Assembly: GCA_900756575.1 (NCBI GenBank)
Contig: CAAEKQ010000184.1
Location: 1-7,081 of the forward strand
DNA from: an uncultured Oscillospiraceae bacterium
GTDB lineage: Bacteria > Bacillota > Clostridia > Oscillospirales > Oscillospiraceae
Length of the DNA: 7,081 bases
Direction: 5' to 3'
The notes under the pieces are model-generated. The model made no database searches. It saw only the letters and a list, made by a program, of their open reading frames with translations, and was not told the DNA's origin. Made by a program: the position numbers and the translations under genes. Positions 1 through 5,252 of the stretch are shown here, one piece after another (the first letter of the stretch is position 1; every line of letters starts with the position of its first letter).

Positions 1-100
1 CCACACCCCGCGCCATTCTGGAAGAGCGAAAATATGCCGCCCCGCATTGGCCCAATCGGAAGGAGTTTTTGCCCAATCGGAAGATTCTCTCCCTCCCCCG
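1..100. other. Upstream region without a supported gene; short direct repeats
   Basis: I cannot support a gene here. All three + frames are open from base 1 for about 100 to 140 bases, which is expected for so short a GC-rich stretch. The frame ending at a TGA at 102-104 could be the tail of an upstream + gene. A - strand ATG at 47-45 is open to the left edge and could equally be the start of a divergent gene, but it has no good ribosome binding site. The visible structure is a 13-nt direct repeat GCCCAATCGGAAG at 50-62 and 71-83, exactly 21 bp apart, plus the small inverted repeat ATTGG-C-CCAAT at 46-56. Confidence 0.5.
50..83. repeat. Pair of 13-nt direct repeats 21 bp apart
   Basis: GCCCAATCGGAAG occurs at 50-62 and again at 71-83. 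The 21-bp period is about two helical turns, so a protein bound to both copies would sit on the same face of the DNA. The repeats end 17 bp upstream of the -35 box of the metal-efflux promoter. That is a plausible place for an activator or repressor site, or for the end of a regulatory region of a divergent gene. The repeats are seen directly; the function is inference. Confidence 0.5.
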
Positions 101-129
101 TTGACTTGGGGGGCCGCCCCGTGTATGAT
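101..129 (+). promoter_or_regulatory. Sigma70/sigmaA-type promoter for the metal-efflux genes
   Basis: A -35 box TTGACT (101-106) and a -10 box TATGAT (124-129) are separated by exactly 17 nt, each one mismatch from consensus. The start of transcription should lie near 135-137. The spacer is very GC-rich and holds a GGGG-N5-CCCC inverted repeat (108-120). A 17-nt spacer argues against the long-spacer (19-20 bp) promoters used by MerR-type metal regulators and fits repression, for example by an ArsR/SmtB-type protein at a downstream operator. The regulator itself is not in the window. Confidence 0.7.
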
Positions 130-138
130 AAGACCATA

Positions 139-158
139 GATTAAATAATTGCTTAATC
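139..158. promoter_or_regulatory. Probable operator: inverted repeat GATTAA-N8-TTAATC
   Basis: A perfect 6-bp inverted repeat with an 8-bp AT-rich centre lies just past the predicted transcription start of the HMA gene, where a bound repressor would block initiation or escape. A related 10-nt element also occurs as AATTGCTTAA (147-156) and AATTGCTGAA (168-177), again 21 bp apart. Position, AT-richness and symmetry fit an ArsR/SmtB-like operator, but the half-site is not a recognised consensus and no regulator gene is visible. Confidence 0.4.
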
Positions 159-190
159 GTTTTGCTCAATTGCTGAAGGGAGACGCTCAT

Positions 191-409
191 ATGAAAAAAA
201 CCTATAAGATCGATGTGGACTGCGCCAATTGCGCCAACAAGATGGAGGAGGCCGCCCGGAAGACCGAAGGCGTCCAGAGCGCCACCGTGAACTTCATGGC
301 GCTGAAGATGATCGTGGAATTCGCGGAGGGGCAGGACCCCAAGGCCGTGATGGAGCAGGTCCGCAGAAATTGCAAAAAGGTGGAGGACGACTGCGAAATC
401 TACCTGTAA
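191..409 (+). CDS. Small HMA-domain heavy-metal-binding protein (DCxxC type)
   Basis: This encodes a 72-residue soluble protein made of one heavy-metal-associated (HMA, ferredoxin-like beta-alpha-beta-beta-alpha-beta) domain. The metal site is D10-C11-A-N-C14 in the first loop. In known HMA domains an Asp directly before CxxC marks those of Zn/Cd/Pb ATPases, whereas copper chaperones such as CopZ usually carry MTCxxC. Two more cysteines, C61 and C68, sit near the C-terminus. I chose the ATG at 191 because AAGGGAGA (176-183) lies 7 nt upstream; a TTG at 149 in the same frame overlaps the operator region and has no ribosome binding site. The gene precedes a P1B ATPase that lacks its own N-terminal HMA domain. 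The protein therefore probably acts as a detached metal-binding or regulatory domain, or as a cytosolic metal donor, for that pump. A copper chaperone role is the less likely alternative. Confidence 0.85.
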   Translation: MKKTYKIDVDCANCANKMEEAARKTEGVQSATVNFMALKMIVEFAEGQDPKAVMEQVRRNCKKVEDDCEIYL

Positions 410-427
410 GCGCGTTTTTCAGGAAAG

Positions 428-457
428 CACCCCCTCCGGAGGCGGGGTGTTTTCTTT
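428..457 (+). terminator. Intercistronic hairpin with T-run (terminator or attenuator)
   Basis: CACCCC (428-433) pairs with GGGGTG (444-449), with a short additional CCT/AGG stem possible inside, and TTTTCTTT (450-457) follows. It lies 19 nt after the HMA stop and 68 nt before the ATPase start. It should end a share of transcripts after the HMA gene, giving more of the small protein than of the pump, unless a separate promoter serves the ATPase. The stem is only 6 strong pairs plus a weak inner stem, so partial read-through is likely. Confidence 0.6.
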
Positions 458-464
458 CCCAAAA

Positions 465-481
465 CAATTAAACGTTTATTG
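465..481. promoter_or_regulatory. AT-rich palindrome in the ATPase leader, possible second operator
   Basis: TAAACGTTTA (469-478) is a perfect 10-bp palindrome. It lies within the sequence CAATTAAACGTTTATTG (465-481), whose CAAT and ATTG ends are also inverted repeats, in a slightly different register. It lies in the only AT-rich patch between the HMA gene and the ATPase. It shares the core ATTAAA with the inverted repeat at 139-158. I found no convincing -35/-10 pair around it, so a second promoter is possible but not shown. Confidence 0.3.
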
Positions 482-524
482 AATTATTAGCCGCACGGAG
501 CGGCTCAGATCGGAAGTGAACCTC

Positions 525-2411
525 ATGAATAAAAAGCAGAAAATCATGCTGATCCGCATTCTGACAGCGGCGGCCCTGCTGGCTGTCCTGCATGTTCTCC
601 CCGTCACAGGCTGGATGCGGTTTGGGCTGTACCTGATCCCCTATCTGATCGCAGGTTACGACATCCTGCGAAAGGCCCTGAAGGGCATCCAAAACCGCCA
701 GGTGTTCGACGAGAACTTCCTGATGGCCGTGGCCACTGTGGGCGCCATTGCCCTGGCCCTGTACGAGCGGAGCGGGGATTACACCGAGGCCATCGCCGTC
801 ATGCTGTTCTATCAGATCGGCGAGTGGTTCCAGAGCTATGCAGTAGGCCGGAGCCGCCGGAACATCAGTGAGCTGATGGACATCCGCCCGGACTACGCCA
901 ACGTGGAGCAGGACGGGAAGCTGGAGCAGGTAGACCCGGACGAGGTGTCCATCGGCACCGTTATTGTGGTCCAGCCCGGCGAGAAGGTTCCTATCGACGG
1001 CACTGTGGTGGAGGGCGCCTCCACCCTGAATACCGCCGCCCTCACCGGCGAGTCCCTGCCCCGGGAGGTCCGGGAGGGGGACGAGATCATCAGCGGCTGC
1101 GTCAACATGACCGGGCTGCTGAAAATTCGTACCACCCGGGAATTCGGCGAGTCCACGGTGTCCAAGATCCTGGACCTGGTGGAGAACGCCTCCTCCCGCA
1201 AGTCTCGGTCGGAGGACTTCATCTCCCGGTTCGCCCGGGTGTATACCCCCGCCGTGTGTTTCGCCGCCCTGGCCCTGGCCATCCTGGTCCCTCTGGCCCG
1301 GACGCTCCTTCTGGGCCTGCCCGCCGGCTGGAGCGTCTGGGTCTACCGGGCCCTCACCTTCCTGGTGGCCAGCTGTCCCTGCGCTCTGGTCATCAGCATC
1401 CCTCTCAGCTTCTTTGCCGGCATCGGCGGGGCCAGCAACGCCGGCGTACTGGTAAAGGGCTCTAACTATCTGGAGACTCTGTCCCAAACCAAAACGGTGG
1501 TCTTTGACAAGACCGGCACTCTGACCCAGGGCGTGTTTGAGGTCAACGGCATCCACCATCATGAAATGGAGAACGAGAAGCTGGTGGAGTACGCCGCTCT
1601 GGCGGAGAGCGCTTCCAGCCACCCCATCAGCAAAAGCCTGCAGCGGGCCTATGGCCGGGAGATCGACCGCAGCCGGGTGACGGATGTTCAGGAGATCAGC
1701 GGCAGCGGCGTCATCGCCAAAGTGGACGGCGTGGAGGTAGCCGCCGGCAACGACAAGCTGATGGACCGGCTGGGCGTGCCGTACATCCCCTGTCACAGCG
1801 TAGGCACCATCATCCACATGGCCGTCGGCGGGAAGTATGCCGGACATATCGTCATCTCCGACGTGGTGAAACCCCACGCCCGGGAGGCTGTCCAGGCCCT
1901 GCGGGCCGCCGGTGTCCACAGGACCGTCATGCTCACCGGCGACGCCAAGCCGGTGGCAGACCAGGTGGCCCAGTCCCTGGGCATCGATCAGGTTTACGCC
2001 GAGTTGCTCCCCGCCGGAAAGGTGGAAAAGGTGGAAGAACTGCTGCTGGACAACTCTGAGCGGGGAAAGCTGGCCTTCGTGGGGGACGGCATCAACGACG
2101 CCCCGGTCCTCAGCCGGGCGGATATCGGTATTGCCATGGGCGCCATGGGCTCCGATGCCGCCATCGAGGCCGCCGACGTGGTCCTGATGGATGACGATCC
2201 CGCCAAAATCGCAAAGGCCATCCGGATCTCCCGCAAGTGCCTACGGATCGTCTATGAAAACATCGTCTTTGCCATCGGCATCAAGCTGGCGTGTCTGGTG
2301 CTTGTGGCCCTGGGGTTCGCCAATATGTGGCTGGCCATCTTCGCCGATGTGGGTGTGATGATCCTGGCAGTGCTCAACGCCATCCGTGCGCTGTTCGTCA
2401 AAAAGCTGTGA
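525..2411 (+). CDS. cadA: P1B-type heavy-metal-exporting ATPase (Zn2+/Cd2+/Pb2+ group)
   Basis: This 628-residue membrane pump uses ATP to export soft divalent metals from the cytosol. Visible motifs are TGES (174-177, actuator), CPC (284-286, membrane metal site), DKTGT with phosphorylated D328, HP (366-367, nucleotide-domain P1B hallmark) and GDGINDAP (520-527). Eight membrane segments fit roughly 7-27, 31-48, 63-79, 87-104, 238-262, 272-300, 576-597 and 600-624. K587 in segment 7 and D608 in segment 8 match the Lys and Asp that, with CPC, define the Zn/Cd/Pb subgroup (ZntA/CadA) against the copper pumps. The N-terminal HMA domain usual in ZntA/CadA is absent: segment 1 begins within ten residues. 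The 72-residue HMA protein just upstream probably supplies it. ATG 525 was chosen because GGAAG (512-516) is 8 nt upstream; a GTG at 516 overlaps that site. Which metal is physiological cannot be told. HHH at 344-346 is a small extra feature of unknown meaning. Confidence 0.95.
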   Translation: MNKKQKIMLIRILTAAALLAVLHVLPVTGWMRFGLYLIPYLIAGYDILRKALKGIQNRQVFDENFLMAVATVGAIALALYERSGDYTEAIAVMLFYQIGEWFQSYAVGRSRRNISELMDIRPDYANVEQDGKLEQVDPDEVSIGTVIVVQPGEKVPIDGTVVEGASTLNTAALTGESLPREVREGDEIISGCVNMTGLLKIRTTREFGESTVSKILDLVENASSRKSRSEDFISRFARVYTPAVCFAALALAILVPLARTLLLGLPAGWSVWVYRALTFLVASCPCALVISIPLSFFAGIGGASNAGVLVKGSNYLETLSQTKTVVFDKTGTLTQGVFEVNGIHHHEMENEKLVEYAALAESASSHPISKSLQRAYGREIDRSRVTDVQEISGSGVIAKVDGVEVAAGNDKLMDRLGVPYIPCHSVGTIIHMAVGGKYAGHIVISDVVKPHAREAVQALRAAGVHRTVMLTGDAKPVADQVAQSLGIDQVYAELLPAGKVEKVEELLLDNSERGKLAFVGDGINDAPVLSRADIGIAMGAMGSDAAIEAADVVLMDDDPAKIAKAIRISRKCLRIVYENIVFAIGIKLACLVLVALGFANMWLAIFADVGVMILAVLNAIRALFVKKL

Positions 2412-2698
2412 ACGCGGAAAGCGCCCCGTCCAAGGCTGCACGGGCATGTCCCGGAGTCCGGCGGCAGAGCCCCAGGCAAAGGCAGCCCTCCGGTCAAGCG
2501 TGAAGGGACCAAATCCGCACAAAAACCCGGCGCCGGGAATTCCCGGCGCCGGGTTCTGTATGTACAGACCAGGTCAAAATGCAAAGAGTAAATGCCATTT
2601 CAGTAAAATTGAACACGGCCATGACGTTCCCTGCTTATTGGTGAATAGCCTGGAATTCCGTAGGGAACTGCAGCTTATGTGAGCACAAGATTTTCAAA
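2412..2698. other. Gene-free convergence zone between ATPase and permease genes
   Basis: No reading frame here has a ribosome binding site or protein-like composition. The left part (2412-2520) is GC-rich with only small inverted repeats such as CGGG-CATGT-CCCG. The middle holds the large palindrome at 2524-2555. The right part (2556-2698) is lower in GC and has the small symmetric element CTGTA-TG-TACAG next to the palindrome, plus a 7-bp inverted repeat GTTCCCT (2626-2632)/AGGGAAC (2662-2668) with a 29-nt loop. I recognise no small RNA or degraded gene. Confidence 0.6.
2521..2555 (-). terminator. Strong intrinsic terminator, perfect 32-nt palindrome
   Basis: Bases 2524-2555 form a perfect inverted repeat with 16-nt arms around AATT. 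Read leftward (- strand) the stem is followed by TTTTTGTG, the hallmark of an intrinsic terminator, so it should end transcripts of the permease gene, whose stop is about 145 nt before it. Read rightward it is followed only by TTCTGTATGT, a poor T-run, but the stem is strong enough that it probably also slows or ends transcription from the ATPase gene. Confidence 0.75.
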
Positions 2699-3535
2699 TC
2701 ATGTGTTCTTTTCTTTCCTGGTGTTTTCAAACACCCAGAATATAGCGCCCAGAATCACAATCCCGCCAATTATGGAGCTTTTGCTCAGGGTCTCTCCCAA
2801 AAAGGCATAGCTGAACACGGCAGTGAACACAACACCGGAATACTGATAGATGCTGACCTCAGAGGCCGGGGCCTGCTGATAAGCGTATGTCAGGAAGAAC
2901 TGTCCCCCTGCCGCAAAGACGCCGATCAGCAAAAGCATCACGAATACCTTTGGAGACGGAATCACCAGATTCGGCAGCATCATCAGTCCTGCGCAGACCG
3001 TACTCAGTGCGGAAAAGTGGAAGATAATCGCAGATGGGTGCGTGAAATTTTTACAGTAGGACAACATGGTGTAAGCCATGCCGGATACCACCGCTGCCAG
3101 CAAAGCCGCCAGAAGCGGGAACGGGTTGGAGTCGAAGGACGGCTGCATGGCGATATATGCGCCCACAAGACACAGGATCGTTGAGGCGATCTTGACGGGA
3201 GTGATCTTCTCCTTCAGGAAAATACCGGCGAGCAGTGTGACAAATACCGGAGATGCCCGGTTCAGCATAGCTACATCCGCTTGGCGGGCGTGACCGGCCG
3301 CATAGAAGAAGAGCACGATCCCCAGAAAGCCGAAGAACGACCTTCCCCAAAGCGCCCAGCCCCCTCGTTTGATCTCCTGAAAAACCTGCAGGTTTTCCCG
3401 TCGGACCATAACAGCTGCAATAATCAGGCTGACAAGATTGCGGAAGAAGGTCTGCTCAAATGTCCCCACCTCTTCAGAGCTCAATTTGACAAATACCTGC
3501 ATGATGGAAAAGGACAGCGATGAGACCAGCATCAA
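2699..3535 (-). CDS. EamA/DMT-family permease (start uncertain, probably further upstream)
   Basis: This encodes a hydrophobic membrane protein with two EamA repeats of about 130 residues (about 1-131 and 140-270 counted from the TTG at 3535), together expected to give ten membrane helices. Typical features are the PVFVTLLAGIFLKEK stretch (96-110) in repeat one and the equivalent GVVFTAVFSYAFLGE stretch (234-248) in repeat two, followed by a short charged tail. Members of this family import or export amino acids, nucleotides, sugars or other small metabolites; the substrate cannot be read from sequence. The coordinates use the first conventional start, TTG at 3535, followed directly by ATG at 3532. 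Neither has a ribosome binding site and both would begin inside helix 1. A strong AAGGAG (3580-3575) points instead to an in-frame ATT at 3568, giving 289 residues with a Lys-rich N-terminus. It is the last gene of the leftward cluster, after a hairpin, so it may be expressed at a different level from the enzymes. Confidence 0.85.
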   Translation of the reverse strand: MMLVSSLSFSIMQVFVKLSSEEVGTFEQTFFRNLVSLIIAAVMVRRENLQVFQEIKRGGWALWGRSFFGFLGIVLFFYAAGHARQADVAMLNRASPVFVTLLAGIFLKEKITPVKIASTILCLVGAYIAMQPSFDSNPFPLLAALLAAVVSGMAYTMLSYCKNFTHPSAIIFHFSALSTVCAGLMMLPNLVIPSPKVFVMLLLIGVFAAGGQFFLTYAYQQAPASEVSIYQYSGVVFTAVFSYAFLGETLSKSSIIGGIVILGAIFWVFENTRKEKNT

Positions 3536-3565
3536 ATATATAGCTTTGGTTTTTTTGTTTTTCGT

Positions 3566-3580
3566 AATCAGTCTCTCCTT
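3566..3580 (-). promoter_or_regulatory. Ribosome binding site pointing to a non-canonical ATT start
   Basis: On the - strand AAGGAGAG (3580-3573) is an excellent Shine-Dalgarno site. Counting from its GGAG core, 6 nt lie before ATT (3568-3566), which is in frame with the permease. The eleven codons from ATT to the TTG at 3535 read (M)TKNKKTKAIY-like, a basic N-terminus leading straight into helix 1, as expected for this family. A CTG (3571-3569), also in frame, is too close to the site. No ATG, GTG or TTG lies at a usable distance. Confidence 0.55.
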
Positions 3581-3625
3581 TTATATGGCAACATACAGCG
3601 TGGCCGTCTGCACGGGAAATCAGCG

Positions 3626-3656
3626 CAGACGACCGGAATACACTTCCGGTCGTCTG
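3626..3656 (-). terminator. 13-bp perfect hairpin between UxaA-family gene and permease
   Basis: CAGACGACCGGAA (3626-3638) pairs perfectly with TTCCGGTCGTCTG (3644-3656) around a 5-nt loop. It begins 33 nt past the stop of the UxaA-family gene on the - strand. The sequence after it on that strand has no proper T-run. It may be a weak terminator, a Rho-assisted stop, or an mRNA-stabilising 3' end for the upstream enzymes, with some read-through into the permease gene. Confidence 0.5.
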
Positions 3657-3689
3657 TTCCGATCCCACCCGGGGCCTGCGCAGCAGAAA

Positions 3690-5213
3690 TCAATAGTCGC
3701 CGTTGTAACTGGTTCCGTGGGGCGTTGTCCAGCTATAATCTCCCAGCTTTTCCGCCTTTGTCTCCTCGCCGTTGGCCACACGCAGAAGCAGCTCGTAAAG
3801 CTCGCGGCCGCTTTCTTGCAGGCTCAGTTCCCCATACAGCATGGGAGCTGCGGAGTAGTCGATCATGTCCTCCAGCGCCGTCGCAGTCTGGGGGTTGCCT
3901 GTGATCTTGATGGTCGTCATACATGCGTTGCCGATGGGGTTGCCCCGCCCAGTGGTGAAGAGGCAGATATGGCATCCGCTCATGGCCAGCGTGGTGGACG
4001 CATAGGCATCATTGGCGCCCTGTGCCTGGTTGATGCCCCAGGCTCCCGCGCCGGGGACCGGATCACCGCAGTCCAGGATCCCCAGGATCCGGCGATGTCC
4101 CTGGGTTTTGAAGCTGCCCAGGTTCTTCTCGGTCATAGTGGTCAGTCCGCCCGCCTTATTGCCGGGAGTGGGATTGACCTGGGAGAGGCCCTTACCGCCT
4201 CTGCGGGTGCAGTCCTCATTGAAGAAATCTCCGATATCCATCAGGCGCATGCCGATCTCATAAGAAGCCGCTGTGGTGGGATAGCCGCCGCGGCCACAAA
4301 CCTCCACCGCTCTTCCGCCGGCGGACAGGTGCATATCGATTGCCTCACCCACCACCGGATTGGCGGACAGGCCGCTGGTCCAGTCAGATCCGCCGTTATA
4401 GCCGCCGATAATCAGTCCGCTGAGGGGGCAGGGTTCGCGCTTCTGGGCCTCTGCCTGCCGCTTCAGATCCTCCACAGCTGCAATCCCGTCCTGGATGGCC
4501 TTGGTGACACCGCCGTCCGCCTGGATGCTGATATTCACCACCGGCCGGCCAGTCTTACGGATCTCCTCCGCCACATCTTCAGGATCTGTCTGCTGGCACC
4601 CCAGGGACAGTAGTACCACGCCAAAAGTGTTCGGATGCGTGCCGGTTGTGATGAATCCTCTGCGGGTCCGCTCAAAGCGATCCGGAAACTCACCGCAAGC
4701 CGCATCGACAAACGTGGCAGGGACATTACAGGCAGCAGAGATCCGCTGCGCCGCATTGTTGGAGCACTGAACCAGAGAGATCACCACCACCTGGTTCCGG
4801 ATCCCAAAGGAACCGTCTGCCCGCTTATAGCCCATGATCGTCTCCGGCAGGCCCAACTCTTCCTTTTTGTATTTATGGTGGATCGTGTAATCCATGGCAT
4901 CCGGTGCCATGGAGCGATAGTAAGCACGCTGTTCCCGGTTGATTTCCTCAAAGTCATCGTAAACATTGTGCTCATGTACCCAGTCTCCCTTTTTGATGAA
5001 CTGGGTGGCCACGCCGATATGTACACCATACTTGATGATCTCGGCTCCTTTTTCGATATCAGTGCGGGCGATTTTGTGCCCCTCTTTGATATATTCGTTG
5101 GCCGTGATCTCCTCACCAGCCACTAGTGTGCACTCACCCGCCTGGATAGGCTCTACGGCAACTGCGACGTTGTCGCTCTCCTCAATCAGCATGCTTTTTT
5201 TGTAAATTTTCAT
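3690..5213 (-). CDS. UxaA-family dehydratase/lyase with N-terminal SAF domain (altronate/galactarate dehydratase-like)
   Basis: This 507-residue cytosolic enzyme is full length for the UxaA/GarD family (about 495-525). An N-terminal SAF domain (about 10-85) ends in GVHIGVATQFIKKGDWVHEHN, the family's usual segment. The UxaA core follows, with GYKRADGSFGIRN (128-140), C150, LGCQQTD (204-210), NGGSDWTSGLSANP (273-286), NPTPGNKAGGLTT (347-359) and CHICLFTTGRGNPIG (414-428). Known members are iron- or manganese-dependent lyases that eliminate water from sugar acids (altronate, galactarate), or sulfite from sulfolactate in the SuyAB pair. No sugar-acid genes lie nearby. The neighbours are a PLP-dependent C-S lyase 39 nt upstream and a peptide-type ABC ATPase, so a substrate other than altronate is likely. 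The stretch EVCGRGG (304-310) sits where, as I remember it, true altronate dehydratases have an acidic ETPE-like segment. The start ATG has GGAGGAG (5229-5223) 9 nt upstream. Family assignment is firm; the substrate is open. Confidence 0.9.
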   Translation of the reverse strand: MKIYKKSMLIEESDNVAVAVEPIQAGECTLVAGEEITANEYIKEGHKIARTDIEKGAEIIKYGVHIGVATQFIKKGDWVHEHNVYDDFEEINREQRAYYRSMAPDAMDYTIHHKYKKEELGLPETIMGYKRADGSFGIRNQVVVISLVQCSNNAAQRISAACNVPATFVDAACGEFPDRFERTRRGFITTGTHPNTFGVVLLSLGCQQTDPEDVAEEIRKTGRPVVNISIQADGGVTKAIQDGIAAVEDLKRQAEAQKREPCPLSGLIIGGYNGGSDWTSGLSANPVVGEAIDMHLSAGGRAVEVCGRGGYPTTAASYEIGMRLMDIGDFFNEDCTRRGGKGLSQVNPTPGNKAGGLTTMTEKNLGSFKTQGHRRILGILDCGDPVPGAGAWGINQAQGANDAYASTTLAMSGCHICLFTTGRGNPIGNACMTTIKITGNPQTATALEDMIDYSAAPMLYGELSLQESGRELYELLLRVANGEETKAEKLGDYSWTTPHGTSYNGDY

Positions 5214-5252
5214 TCCTGTTTACTCCTCCAGTAATTTAGGATTGGTGTTCTC

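Noticed and set aside
101..129. MerR-type metal-responsive promoter
   Set aside because: MerR-family targets usually have 19-20 nt between -35 and -10 with dyad symmetry across the spacer; here the spacer is the standard 17 nt.
468..1919. Long open frame of 483 codons on the - strand opposite the ATPase gene
   Set aside because: It lies wholly antisense to a gene with every P1B ATPase motif. Its product is rich in Gly, His, Gln and Asp with no recognisable domain, as expected from the complement of GC-rich codons.
525..2411. Copper-exporting CopA-type identity for the ATPase
   Set aside because: The CPC motif is shared, but the Lys in segment 7 and Asp in segment 8 and the DCxxC partner protein fit the Zn/Cd/Pb group, not the Tyr/Asn/Met/Ser pattern of copper pumps.
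2386..2682. Open frame of 98 codons past the end of the ATPase gene
   Set aside because: It overlaps the ATPase 3' end, runs through the terminator palindrome, and has no ribosome binding site or recognisable sequence.
4073..4090. Tandem exact 9-nt repeat CCAGGATCC inside the UxaA-family gene
   Set aside because: It keeps the frame and encodes two Ile-Leu units in ILGILD; short in-frame repeats of this kind are common and the protein has a normal length.
3438..4613. Long open frame of 391 codons on the + strand opposite the UxaA-family and permease genes
   Set aside because: It is antisense to two clear protein families, spans their intergenic hairpin, and shows no domain or ribosome binding site.
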